Virus record (IMG/VR): IMGVR_UViG_3300048582_000069
Location: 1 to 26,059 of that record
DNA from: a virus
Length of the DNA stretch: 26,059 nucleotides
Reading direction: 5' to 3' (one strand)
The notes under the pieces were generated by a model, which searched no databases, was not told the DNA's origin, and worked only from the letters and a program-made list of their open reading frames with translations. Shown here piece after piece: positions 17,078-23,633 of this stretch (positions are counted from its first letter, which is position 1; each line of letters begins with the position of its first letter). A program made the position numbers and the translations under genes.

Positions 17078-17266
17078 ATGCAAAAAACAGATTACAGCTT
17101 ATTCCTTTTAGAAAAAGAGAGGGATAAGATTTCCAACGAGTTGAAAGGTTGGGATGTTGAGGAATACGTCAACCACAATGACGAATGTAAGGAACTCAAA
17201 AACCGAGTGAAGCAGTTAAATAGAAGTATAGGAATTTTAAAACGTGAACAGGATGAAACTAAGTAA
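17078..17266 (+). CDS. Small coiled-coil protein (62 aa)
   Basis: Almost entirely charged helix with heptad-like spacing (LFLLEKERDKISNELKGW, ECKELKNRVKQLNRSIGILK), no membrane segment. It starts two bases after the membrane protein gene and overlaps the peptidase gene by 14 bases. It could dimerise with the preceding membrane protein's tail or act as a small adaptor; no family recognised. Confidence 0.6.
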   Translation: MQKTDYSLFLLEKERDKISNELKGWDVEEYVNHNDECKELKNRVKQLNRSIGILKREQDETK

Positions 17267-17696
17267 GCATTTAACGGTGGCTGAATTTATTGCAAGCCAC
17301 ACAGCAACAAGGTTAGGAATCTCAAACGAGATGACACCCGAACATTTAGCAAACGCGAAGATAGTAGCTTTAGAGTTATTCGAACCAATTAGAGCCTTTA
17401 GGGGTGCACCAATTAAGTTGAACAGCGGATATAGAAGCGAAGCCCTCAATAAGCGCATAGGAGGTTCAAAAACAAGTCAACACATGAAAGGTGAAGCAAT
17501 GGACTTGCCATTGACGACATCGGAATTTTTGTGGATTAGGGATCACTTGGAATTTGACCAGCTTATTTGGGAGTTCGGTACAAAGGATTTTCCACAATGG
17601 GTGCATGTGTCTTACAATTGTTCAGGAAAACAAAGAAAGCAAGTACTCCGAGCAGTCAAGCAAAACGGAAAAACAAAGTATTTACCATTTAAATAA
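17253..17696 (+). CDS. Peptidase M15 family protein, probable endolysin
   Basis: From the ATG at 17253 the protein has 147 residues. It shows the M15A zinc-peptidase signature SQHMKGEAMD, with H77 and D84 as ligands, and WVHVSY with H118 as third ligand. The region upstream (RAFRGAPIKLNSGYRSEALN) is the conserved substrate-site segment. Such enzymes cleave peptide cross-links of peptidoglycan, so this is the likely endolysin. There is no signal peptide, so it would need the holin at 13557-13775, about 3.5 kb away. It is the last gene of the recT operon, closed by a strong terminator; early expression of a lysin is unexpected. An in-frame GTG at 17244 adds three residues and is less likely. 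Confidence 0.9.
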   Translation: MKLSKHLTVAEFIASHTATRLGISNEMTPEHLANAKIVALELFEPIRAFRGAPIKLNSGYRSEALNKRIGGSKTSQHMKGEAMDLPLTTSEFLWIRDHLEFDQLIWEFGTKDFPQWVHVSYNCSGKQRKQVLRAVKQNGKTKYLPFK

Positions 17697-17716
17697 CCAA
17701 GTAAACTTCAAAATTA

Positions 17717-17748
17717 ACACGCTGCATTCATTTGTAGCGTGTTTTTTT
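17717..17748 (+). terminator. Strong intrinsic terminator of the recT-endolysin operon
   Basis: ACACGCT (17717-17723) pairs perfectly with AGCGTGT (17736-17742), loop of 12 bases, followed by a T-run to 17748. It begins 20 bases after the peptidase stop codon. Confidence 0.85.
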
Positions 17749-17801
17749 ATGCTTGAAAATCAACGAGTTAAAAATATTATTAAAAAAAATGTTTGAAAAG
17801 T

Positions 17802-17832
17802 ATTGTCAATTAAAAAGTTTACTTTATATTTG
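17802..17832 (+). promoter_or_regulatory. Best-formed Bacteroidota promoter in the window (-33 and -7)
   Basis: ATTG (17802-17805) is followed after exactly 19 bases by TATATTTG (17825-17832), matching the TTTG-n19-21-TAnnTTTG layout. It lies 54 bases after the terminator and would transcribe the run of small overlapping genes up to about 20443. Confidence 0.75.
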
Positions 17833-17859
17833 CTGTATAGAAACAAAGAAAAAAGAAAG

Positions 17860-18021
17860 ATTATAAGAGTAAGAACAGTTTATCCAAACACACAACCAAA
17901 CGTACCACAACCAAAGTTCGTTACATTCAGCGACTTGGTGCATTGGTGGACACGCCTAAACAGTGGTAATTTTAATCACGAACAGTATCGCAAGGTACTT
18001 GAATCACGTAAAAATAAGTAA
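17860..18021 (+). CDS. Small hypothetical protein, start codon unclear
   Basis: The frame is open from 17803 to the stop at 18021 but has no ATG. Two TTG codons (17803, 17830) are possible on paper, yet both lie inside the promoter elements and could not be in its transcript. Downstream only ATT (17860) and ATA (17863) are available before the conserved-looking part RVRTVYPNTQPNVPQPKF. I place the start at ATT 17860, after an A-rich stretch, as one option. The protein has two tryptophans (LVHWWTRLNSGNF) and a basic end (KVLESRKNK). No family recognised. Confidence 0.45.
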   Translation: MIRVRTVYPNTQPNVPQPKFVTFSDLVHWWTRLNSGNFNHEQYRKVLESRKNK

Positions 18022-18023
18022 CT

Positions 18024-18215
18024 ATGAAAATCACAGTAATTCAAAAGCACGAAATGCGAAAAGCGAAAAGACGTGCAACGTCAATGTTGAAAGAAAACAA
18101 CGAAACAAGAAGAAAGCAAGGGACACCTGTTTTTAAGATGGTAGCGATTCCCGAGGTATCTTATTGGTCAACTTACATTTTTCCACGAAATCCTGAGCAA
18201 GATGAAAATCTATAA
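18024..18215 (+). CDS. Small basic hypothetical protein (63 aa)
   Basis: It starts two bases after the previous stop. The N-terminal half is strongly basic and helical (KHEMRKAKRRATSMLKENNE), as in small nucleic-acid-binding proteins; the rest is neutral (VAIPEVSYWSTYIF). It overlaps the next gene by 14 bases. No family recognised. Confidence 0.55.
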   Translation: MKITVIQKHEMRKAKRRATSMLKENNETRRKQGTPVFKMVAIPEVSYWSTYIFPRNPEQDENL

Positions 18216-18549
18216 ATACACTCAAAACGGAAAGGAATTGCACACAACGAGCAAAGACCTTGCAAACCTTCTAACTGATACGGTGGTTACACCTATCGAA
18301 GTAATTGAAGCGGATTTTTACGAGTATGAAATCGAGCGAACAGATTCTGGACAACCAAGAAACCACAAGGACAACGCAATAATCTTTTTTGATGAAAATG
18401 CGGACGTGAATCACAGAGTGCCGTTTTATTTTGAAGATGGGGATTTAATTGTGAATGACAGAGAGATGAAAGACCTTGAACTATCCGCTATCATGGAGGG
18501 CTTGTTAATGCGAATTGAAAACGAATTTCGGGAGTGGGATGAAAGATAA
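18202..18549 (+). CDS. Hypothetical acidic phage protein (115 aa)
   Basis: A soluble acidic protein with an N-terminal beta-rich segment (IYKYTQNGKELHTTSKDLAN), a central VIEADFYEYEIERT and a C-terminal helix (LSAIMEGLLMRIENEFREWD). It overlaps both neighbours by 11-14 bases, so it is translationally coupled within the early run. Acidic small proteins in this position can be DNA mimics or anti-host factors, but there is no evidence for this here. Confidence 0.65.
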   Translation: MKIYKYTQNGKELHTTSKDLANLLTDTVVTPIEVIEADFYEYEIERTDSGQPRNHKDNAIIFFDENADVNHRVPFYFEDGDLIVNDREMKDLELSAIMEGLLMRIENEFREWDER

Positions 18550-18763
18550 AGGAAAAGTAGCAATCTACGACAAGAAGCTCAAGGATGCACAGAAAAAAGT
18601 TGCACTAATCGAAGCGCAACTTAACGGAAAATACAACGAAGAGTTGATACAACAGCGCAACAACTTGTATGCTGACATTGATGGGTATCGGACTAAAATA
18701 GAGTACTATTCAGGTTACAGAGAAAGACAGCACGAGTTTAACGTAGAAATTTTAAAGCCATGA
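18539..18763 (+). CDS. Small coiled-coil protein (74 aa)
   Basis: The ATG at 18539 overlaps the end of the preceding gene by 11 bases; an in-frame TTG at 18515 would add eight residues and is less likely. The protein is one long charged helix (YDKKLKDAQKKVALIEAQLN, KYNEELIQQRNNLYADIDGY). It ends on an ATGA overlap with the next gene. Function unknown. Confidence 0.6.
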   Translation: MKDKGKVAIYDKKLKDAQKKVALIEAQLNGKYNEELIQQRNNLYADIDGYRTKIEYYSGYRERQHEFNVEILKP

Positions 18764-18996
18764 CAAGAAACCAAAGATTACAAAACACATTCACACCTGC
18801 ACAATGGGAGAAATGTGAGCTAGTAGCCTACATTCAAGGCGAAAACAAGGATAAACCAAAGGAGTTAACTCTTGACTGTTTCGACGAGATTATTCACGTC
18901 AAGAAATCAGCCAACGCAAAGAATGGTAAAATGTTCATTCATGCAATGGGGTATAGAAATGGTGAGCCGTATTTTTTAATTATTAAAGATAAATAA
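18760..18996 (+). CDS. Hypothetical early phage protein (78 aa)
   Basis: It starts on an ATGA overlap. Sequence reads as a small alpha/beta protein (TFTPAQWEKCELVAYIQGEN; DCFDEIIHVKKSANAKNGKM) with a hydrophobic C-terminus (EPYFLIIKDK). No motif recognised. It belongs to the chain of coupled early genes. Confidence 0.6.
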   Translation: MTRNQRLQNTFTPAQWEKCELVAYIQGENKDKPKELTLDCFDEIIHVKKSANAKNGKMFIHAMGYRNGEPYFLIIKDK

Positions 18997-18997
18997 G

Positions 18998-19291
18998 ATG
19001 GAATTCAAAGGAACATGGGAGGAGTGGAAAACATACACCTACATAAGTGAAAACGGACGTGAAACAACAATAGTACAAAACATAAACTACAAAGGCGAGA
19101 GAACAGATATACACGTTCGATTTTCAGCTATTGAGGAAACAGAAAAAGAAACAAACAAAGCAAATGCACTACTAATTTCAAAAGCACCCAAAATGCTTGA
19201 AATGTTGATTGAATTATCTTTTATATGTAACTTATCAGATGAAAAACAAAGAGAGGTGAATAAACTAATCAAAGAAGCAACAGAGTTATGA
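18998..19291 (+). CDS. Hypothetical phage protein with ANALLISKAPKMLEML helix (97 aa)
   Basis: The N-terminal half is beta-rich and aromatic (TWEEWKTYTYISENGRETT), the C-terminal half contains NKANALLISKAPKMLEMLIE. A similar helix (roughly eAnA.LIa.AP.mLe.L) recurs in many small phage proteins of otherwise unknown function, so this is a real phage gene of that loose group. It ends on an ATGA overlap with the following gene. Confidence 0.65.
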   Translation: MEFKGTWEEWKTYTYISENGRETTIVQNINYKGERTDIHVRFSAIEETEKETNKANALLISKAPKMLEMLIELSFICNLSDEKQREVNKLIKEATEL

Positions 19292-19626
19292 TCAAGAGAG
19301 GAAATTTAAAAAGACGTGTGCTAGCGTTGGACATACCACACGAAAAGGTAGGAAATATTAACATTTGGGAACATTGCGACCAACCACGAGATAAAGTCGA
19401 AACTAAAGACCGCAAACGTGAGTACTTAAAATGGCGTAGTATGCGTAACTTAATCGCTTACATTCATTCTGGTTACAACGGTAGGGAGTGCGCCAGAATT
19501 TTTGGAATTGACCCCGTGACATTCATACACTCTATACATAGCACATGCGACTGTATCGAGGTGAAGGACAAGAGTAGCGATGTTTATTTGATTTATTTAC
19601 ATTTGATAGATGAGCTCCCCGATTAA
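19288..19626 (+). CDS. Small protein with DnaA-domain-IV-like helix-turn-helix (112 aa)
   Basis: Residues ~50-88 (RSMRNLIAYIHSGYNGRECA, then RIFGIDPVTFIHSIHSTCD) follow the pattern of the DnaA C-terminal DNA-binding domain: a helix, a fungal-type linker, then FG-dxxTvxHaixxi. Full DnaA would have an ATPase domain, absent here. Such stand-alone modules are found in phages and may bind the phage origin or act as regulators. The rest is basic (LKRRVLALDIPHEKVGNINI). It overlaps the next gene by 17 bases. The resemblance is by eye only. Confidence 0.6.
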   Translation: MIKRGNLKRRVLALDIPHEKVGNINIWEHCDQPRDKVETKDRKREYLKWRSMRNLIAYIHSGYNGRECARIFGIDPVTFIHSIHSTCDCIEVKDKSSDVYLIYLHLIDELPD

Positions 19627-19882
19627 ATGGATGCACCCGAGTGAATACAACTATATCCGTACGTTGATGAAAAACGGGATGTCGTTGCAGCAAGTGAACA
19701 AAATCAGACGAATACCGATGAAAAAACAGCTTGAAATAGCTAAGTTATTTATGTCACACGATTTAGGGGTGCATTGGGGTAATAAAACAGAGCCATACTT
19801 TACAGAAAAAGAAGCCTTAACCGGTTATGTGTTCGATGGAAAATTAACCGGTTGGGAGCTAGAAATTTTTAATGAGTTATGA
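19610..19882 (+). CDS. Hypothetical early protein with N-terminal HTH-like helices (90 aa)
   Basis: The N-terminal half (EYNYIRTLMKNGMSLQQVNK and RIPMKKQLEIAKLF) looks like a three-helix, possibly DNA-binding, unit. The C-terminal half carries a short duplication, LTGYVFDGK followed by LTGW, whose DNA contains TTAACCGGTT twice (19817-19826 and 19844-19853). It overlaps the gene before by 17 bases and the next by four. No family recognised. Confidence 0.6.
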   Translation: MSSPIKWMHPSEYNYIRTLMKNGMSLQQVNKIRRIPMKKQLEIAKLFMSHDLGVHWGNKTEPYFTEKEALTGYVFDGKLTGWELEIFNEL

Positions 19883-20088
19883 TAAAAATCACAGACAACA
19901 GACGCTTAAACTGTGGCGTTCACATCGAACAAGACCACGTGAGACTAGGTAGCATCGTTTGGTTGCACAATGAATTTCAAATCAATATTCACTCATTCTA
20001 CATTCAAGAGGCTAACATTGATGAAATTCAATATCAATTCGATAAATTAAAATCTATGCTTGAAGAAGCTAAAAAACAACTGATATGA
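19879..20088 (+). CDS. Small hypothetical protein (69 aa)
   Basis: Coupled on both sides by ATGA overlaps. The sequence is a short beta-rich part (LGSIVWLHNEFQINIHSFYI) followed by a helix (DEIQYQFDKLKSMLEEAKKQ). No motif recognised. Confidence 0.6.
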   Translation: MIKITDNRRLNCGVHIEQDHVRLGSIVWLHNEFQINIHSFYIQEANIDEIQYQFDKLKSMLEEAKKQLI

Positions 20089-20270
20089 CACTACAAAAAG
20101 CAAAAGAAATCCTAACACTCCACAGGAGATGGACACGGGGAGAAATAGAAGAAATACCACCTTACACACACAACGAAATAGGCGAGGCAGTAGATGTGCT
20201 GTTACAAGCGGTTGAAGTGGTTGATGTAAAGGATGAAGATGTTGAACGATTGGTAAAGTTGCAAGGATGA
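20085..20270 (+). CDS. Small hypothetical early protein (61 aa)
   Basis: Coupled by ATGA overlaps to both neighbours. It has an N-terminal helix (KAKEILTLHRRWTRGEIE), PPYTHNEIGEAVDVLL and an acidic end (EVVDVKDEDVERL). The pairing of a WRRG-like segment with EIGEAVD also occurs, as I recall, in other small Bacteroidota phage proteins. Function unknown. Confidence 0.55.
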   Translation: MTLQKAKEILTLHRRWTRGEIEEIPPYTHNEIGEAVDVLLQAVEVVDVKDEDVERLVKLQG

Positions 20271-20443
20271 AACAAGTACTAATCAAGGCATACGGTTGGT
20301 GTGAAATAATCGAACACCACGGTTCATACGCAGAGATTAAAACACCCAAAGGCGGTCACATAGTCTATAACATTGCAGGTCTTGAGGTTAGAGATTTTGA
20401 ACCACCGAAAAAACAAGAAGTAAAACAAGGTAAGTTGTTTTAG
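20267..20443 (+). CDS. Small hypothetical protein (58 aa), last gene of the early run
   Basis: ATG at 20267 overlaps the preceding stop (ATGA) and the frame runs to TAG at 20443. The translation starts MKQVLIKAYGWCEIIEHHGS, continues with AEIKTPKGGHIVYNIAGLEV and ends KQGKLF. The coupling and normal composition support a real gene. The C-terminal QGKLF resembles a PCNA-interacting (PIP) or clamp-binding tail (Qx-LF), speculative in a bacterial phage but worth noting next to replication genes. Confidence 0.6.
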   Translation: MKQVLIKAYGWCEIIEHHGSYAEIKTPKGGHIVYNIAGLEVRDFEPPKKQEVKQGKLF

Positions 20444-20459
20444 ATTAGAAAATAATTTG

Positions 20460-20467
20460 TATCTTTG
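20460..20467 (+). promoter_or_regulatory. -7 promoter box of the replication operon
   Basis: TATCTTTG matches TAnnTTTG, 16 bases after the stop of the previous gene. It leaves a ~105-base leader before the likely start at 20574, a leader that contains the repeated ACGGTCA motif. Confidence 0.5.
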
Positions 20468-20476
20468 TGAAAAGTA

Positions 20477-20570
20477 ACGGTCAATTACTACAAAGAAATT
20501 ATTGAAGCCTTGCATTGAGGAGCTGTTTGACCGTGGCGAATCTTTGCAGGGCTTTACTGTTAAACGGTCA
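20477..20570 (+). promoter_or_regulatory. Three ACGGTCA motifs in the leader of the replication gene
   Basis: ACGGTCAA (20477-20484), its inverse TTGACCGT (20527-20534) and ACGGTCA (20564-20570) lie between the -7 box and the ATG at 20574. The first two form a 50-base-spaced inverted pair; the last abuts the start codon. They could be binding sites of a repressor, or pair in the RNA to hide the start. No regulator is identified. Confidence 0.35.
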
Positions 20571-20573
20571 TAT

Positions 20574-21125
20574 ATGAGAAAAGCATTTAAATTTTATCAA
20601 AGCTATTATGAGGTAGCAAATGAGTTAAGCGAGAAAGATAGACTATCTTTTTATGATGCCTTAATGAAAAAACAATTTGAAAACGTTGAGCCTGATTTAA
20701 AAGGCATGGCGAAGTTTGCTTATATCTCTCAAAAACACAGCATTGACGCACAAACAAAAGGATATTTTGATAAAACAAAAGACCCTAAGTTTAACCCTAT
20801 TGAACCCCCTTGTGTAGGGGGTATTGAACCCCCTTGCAAAGAAGAGAAAGAGAAAGAGAAAGAGAAAGAGAAAGAGAAAGAGAAAGAACAAGTGTACCGT
20901 AAATTTGACCATCTTAAACTTTCTGTTACTGATTTTGAAAAATTGAAAGTAGATTACTCACAAAAGCAAATAGACGACGTGTTAGATTCTATTGAAAATT
21001 ACAAAAACAACAAGTCTTATAAATCTCTCTACTTGACCGCCAAAAAATGGTTAAGTAGGGAAAAAGAACTAAACGCCAACAAACCAAAACCAAACACATA
21101 CACACCAATTAAATTAATCGACTGA
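20574..21125 (+). CDS. DUF6291-like phage replication protein (DnaB partner candidate)
   Basis: From the ATG at 20574 the protein has 183 residues. The N-terminal [20 protein letters not shown] and [15 protein letters not shown], then [20 protein letters not shown]-type residues, match the DUF6291 pattern found before helicase genes in Bacteroidota phages. A low-complexity linker follows ([13 protein letters not shown] then seven EK pairs) and then a C-terminal domain ([33 protein letters not shown]) resembling DnaD/replisome-organiser ends. The gene stops on the start of the DnaB-type helicase (TGATG), so it is probably the initiator or helicase loader. A TTG at 20502 would extend it by 24 residues unlike the family. 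Confidence 0.75.
   Translation: MRKAFKFYQSYYEVANELSEKDRLSFYDALMKKQFENVEPDLKGMAKFAYISQKHSIDAQTKGYFDKTKDPKFNPIEPPCVGGIEPPCKEEKEKEKEKEKEKEKEQVYRKFDHLKLSVTDFEKLKVDYSQKQIDDVLDSIENYKNNKSYKSLYLTAKKWLSREKELNANKPKPNTYTPIKLID
20799..20885 (+). repeat. 24-base hairpin repeat and (GAGAAA)7 tract inside the replication gene
   Basis: ATTGAACCCCCTTG occurs at 20799-20812 and 20823-20836, and CCCCCT (20804-20809) pairs with AGGGGG (20815-20820). Directly after, GAGAAA is repeated seven times at 20844-20885, encoding (EK)7. All units are multiples of three, so copy-number change keeps the reading frame and only alters linker length. Confidence 0.85.
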
Positions 21126-22477
21126 TGGAAAAACAACAATTGCAAGATTTAGAAGATAGCGTAATTGGTGCGCTATTGGTTGACGCTAGTTTGATATACA
21201 ACGATTCATACAAACTACTTACACCGCAACATTTCAACGCTGTTAATGGGGTGCTTCTTGAAACTATACAAGCACTAGCAACAACGAAAATAGATTTGAT
21301 TTCCCTAGTGAAGGAATTGAAAGCGAGCAACAAACTAAACTACGTTGGTGGTATTGTTCACGTGTCCAAGATTGCTAGTAGTGCTTGTATTTCGTATGAA
21401 TTTGAAAAGCGTTGCTACTACCTACATGAAAATTTTATCAAGTCAAACTTGCAAGATTTAGGAATGAAGATTCAATCTTTAGCACTTAACGAATCGGTTG
21501 ATACGTTCGATAAAGTAGACAACACTTTAAACCTTGTTCGTGAATTTTCGGAGGATGTGGAAGTCAAGCGGTCAAAATCTAAAGACGAAATTATACACGA
21601 CTTAGTGATTGATATTGAGCAACGGGCTACTGTTGGATTTTCAGGACTACAAACACGCATTCCTGAAATAGATGAGAAAATCGGGGGGCTTGGTAAAGGG
21701 GACTTGATTATAATTGCAGGACGTCCAGCGATGGGAAAAACAAGCCTTGCTTTGTCGATAGCCTACCGAATGAGCAAAGGGGGTAAAAAAGGTTTATTCT
21801 TTTCGCTCGAGATGAAAAAAGAAAGCATCTACACTAAGTTGTTTGCTATCGATGGGAAAATCGCAACCAAAAACTTATTCCGTGGAACTTTATCCTTGAT
21901 GGAGGAAAAACAACTGTACGTAAGTAGCGATAATATTCGAAAGCTAGATTTAGAGGTTATTGATGAATCATTCTCGCTTAGTAAGATTATTTCCGATTGT
22001 TATTCACAAAAACAGATGAGAGGGCTTGATTATGTGATGGTTGACTATTTGCAATTAATGGAGGTGCAAGGCAAAGGAAATAGAGAGCAAGAAGTAAGTC
22101 ACATTTCTAGGCAACTGAAAATGTTAGCCATGAAGTTAGATATTCCCGTTATTGCACTTAGTCAATTATCACGAAGCGTAGAAACCCGTGGAGGAGATAA
22201 AAAACCGAACCTTTCAGATTTACGTGAGTCGGGTTCGATTGAACAAGATGCTTCAATTGTGGCATTCTGTTACAGACCAGCATACTATGAGCTTACAAAT
22301 GAAGAGGGATTGATTGAACATGATACCGCCTATGTGATTCTAGGCAAGAATCGAAACGGTGTAACGGGTGGCATAAAACTGAATTACGATTATCAAATCA
22401 GTCAAGAATGGGGATGTGATAATAATTTCCCGATATTTGAATCAACTAACACATTGAAGCCAAATGAAGCATTCTAA
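21125..22477 (+). CDS. dnaB: Replicative DNA helicase, DnaB family
   Basis: A 450-residue helicase of normal DnaB length. The N-terminal domain (residues ~5-110; LEDSVIGALLVDASLIYNDS) is followed by a linker and the RecA-like motor: Walker A GRPAMGKTS (~198-206), FSLEMKKESIYTKLFA, Walker B YVMVDYLQLM (~303-312), then IALSQLSRSVETRGGDKKP and LRESGSIEQDASIVAF, which carry the sensor and arginine-finger region. It unwinds DNA ahead of the phage or host polymerase. It starts on the stop of the DUF6291-like gene (TGATG) and overlaps the NinG-like gene by 14 bases, so the three are co-translated. Confidence 0.95.
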   Translation: MEKQQLQDLEDSVIGALLVDASLIYNDSYKLLTPQHFNAVNGVLLETIQALATTKIDLISLVKELKASNKLNYVGGIVHVSKIASSACISYEFEKRCYYLHENFIKSNLQDLGMKIQSLALNESVDTFDKVDNTLNLVREFSEDVEVKRSKSKDEIIHDLVIDIEQRATVGFSGLQTRIPEIDEKIGGLGKGDLIIIAGRPAMGKTSLALSIAYRMSKGGKKGLFFSLEMKKESIYTKLFAIDGKIATKNLFRGTLSLMEEKQLYVSSDNIRKLDLEVIDESFSLSKIISDCYSQKQMRGLDYVMVDYLQLMEVQGKGNREQEVSHISRQLKMLAMKLDIPVIALSQLSRSVETRGGDKKPNLSDLRESGSIEQDASIVAFCYRPAYYELTNEEGLIEHDTAYVILGKNRNGVTGGIKLNYDYQISQEWGCDNNFPIFESTNTLKPNEAF

Positions 22478-22988
22478 AAAATGTAAGCACTGTAAACAAC
22501 CGATGTCAATTGTTTATAACTCATTGCAAAAGTATTGCGTTGATAAACCCGAATGTGTTGAAGTTTGGGTGTCAGTCGAAAAGGAAAAGCAATGGAAAAA
22601 GCGTAAAGCAAAGTTGAAGCAAGAAGCTATGACTTTGAGCGACTATATGAAGATAGCGCAGCAGGTTTTCAATAAGTGGGTGCGTCAACGTGATGAAGGT
22701 CAACCGTGTATAAGCTGTGGTATTCAAACAGGAAAACGTGATGCAGGACATTTTTTTTCTGTAGGCAATTATCCAAGTGTTCGATTTCATGAAGATAACA
22801 ACCATTCACAGTGCGTCAACTGTAACCAATTCAATGGGGGTAATATTCACGAATACAAGCCCCGACTAATATCGAAGATAGGAGTTAAAAGATTCAATGA
22901 GTTAGACAAACTAGCACACCAACCACGGAAATACAACATTCCAGAAGTGAAAGAAATAATTGATAAATACAAAAAACTTACAAAATGA
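22464..22988 (+). CDS. ninG: NinG/Rap-like recombination protein
   Basis: A 174-residue protein with the NinG pattern: an N-terminal zinc knuckle (CKHCKQPM), a helix-rich linker (KRKAKLKQEAMTLSDYMKIA), then WVRQRDEGQPCISCG, RDAGHFFSVGNYPSVRFHED and NNHSQCVNCNQFNGG, an HNH-like fold with four zinc-binding cysteines. Lambda NinG (Rap) resolves Holliday junctions and D-loops made by Red recombination; here it sits next to helicase and in the same phage as RecT and exonuclease. It overlaps the helicase gene by 14 bases and the NinB-like reading frame by four (ATGA). Confidence 0.88.
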   Translation: MKHSKKCKHCKQPMSIVYNSLQKYCVDKPECVEVWVSVEKEKQWKKRKAKLKQEAMTLSDYMKIAQQVFNKWVRQRDEGQPCISCGIQTGKRDAGHFFSVGNYPSVRFHEDNNHSQCVNCNQFNGGNIHEYKPRLISKIGVKRFNELDKLAHQPRKYNIPEVKEIIDKYKKLTK

Positions 22989-23398
22989 TTTACGACACAA
23001 CCAAAGAAATGGACAGAAATAGTCTTTTTAGCCGTTTAGACGCACTTTTAAAGAAAAGTAGTATCATATAACTCAAAGAGATAAAAAAGAAGCGTACACT
23101 AAGCCAAAACGCATATCTTCATGTTTGTATTACTTTATTCGCTATTGAATTTGGGTACGACTTGGAAAATGCAAAGTATCTTTTGAAGTCTGTTTGCCCA
23201 TTTATGCACGAATGGAAAGAGGATTTTAAAGTGGTTAAACAGACCCGACAAATGGACACTAAGCAACTAACTGATTTTATTGATTGGATTCGCACGTATT
23301 CAAGTATGCAAGGGTGTTACATTCCCACAAGTGAAGAGTACTTGATGAATAGATTTGAAATCGACAAGGAAATAAGCAAGCACAAAGAATTTTTGTAA
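22985..23398 (+). pseudogene. NinB-like gene interrupted by one in-frame TAA
   Basis: The frame from ATG 22985 reads MIYDTTKEMDRNSLFSRLDA, LLKKSSII, then TAA at 23069-23071, and continues in the same frame with LKEIKKKRTLSQNAYLHVCI, LFAIEFGYDLENAKYLLKSV and TDFIDWIRTYSSMQGCYIPT to a stop at 23398. The whole reads as one 137-codon protein of the kind found next to ninG in Bacteroidota phages (NinB-like, single-strand DNA binding in recombination). Relatives, as I recall, have a glutamate at this place, so GAA to TAA would explain it. Position after ninG with an ATGA overlap supports this. A downstream restart (TTG 23162) might give a partial protein; readthrough or a sequencing error cannot be excluded. 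Confidence 0.75.
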
Positions 23399-23435
23399 TA
23401 TTTTCGCTTAAATGTAAATTGTAAACTTTTTTATG

Positions 23436-23443
23436 TATATTTG
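23436..23443 (+). promoter_or_regulatory. -7 promoter box of the zinc-ribbon gene
   Basis: TATATTTG matches TAnnTTTG and ends four bases before the ATG at 23448, again giving an almost leaderless transcript. A TTG lies 14 bases upstream, shorter than the usual spacing. Confidence 0.5.
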
Positions 23444-23447
23444 TGCT

Positions 23448-23624
23448 ATGGAAAAACAAGTAGTAAAAGCAGAGGAAGTAATTACCTATATGTGCAATTG
23501 TCCTAAATGCCAAGAAGAGATTTATTCTGAATACCAAAAAGATTGGGATATACACGAGATGGCATACTATGACCAAGAAATAACATGTGGAGATTGTGGC
23601 TGTGAATTTATTGTTACATTATAA
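23448..23624 (+). CDS. Small zinc-ribbon protein (58 aa)
   Basis: From ATG 23448 (MEKQVVKAEEV) the protein carries two cysteine knuckles, CNCPKC and CGDCGC, 30-odd residues apart, typical of a single zinc ribbon. The rest is acidic and aromatic (DWDIHEMAYYDQEI). An upstream ATG at 23433 lies within the promoter box and would not be transcribed. It likely binds nucleic acid or protein; no specific family recognised. Confidence 0.65.
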   Translation: MEKQVVKAEEVITYMCNCPKCQEEIYSEYQKDWDIHEMAYYDQEITCGDCGCEFIVTL

Positions 23625-23633
23625 AAAAAGTAA

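Noticed and set aside
17554-17796. 80-codon frame overlapping the M15 peptidase end
   Set aside because: It runs out of frame through the peptidase gene and over the strong terminator; composition is not protein-like.
20697-20912. Minus-strand frame with an LFLFLF-rich membrane-like segment
   Set aside because: It is the reverse reading of the GAGAAA repeat tract in the replication gene.
23069-23071. Stop-codon reassignment (TAA read as an amino acid)
   Set aside because: Most genes of the window end in TAA, and TAG and TGA are also used as normal ends; a single interrupted gene is better explained by mutation.
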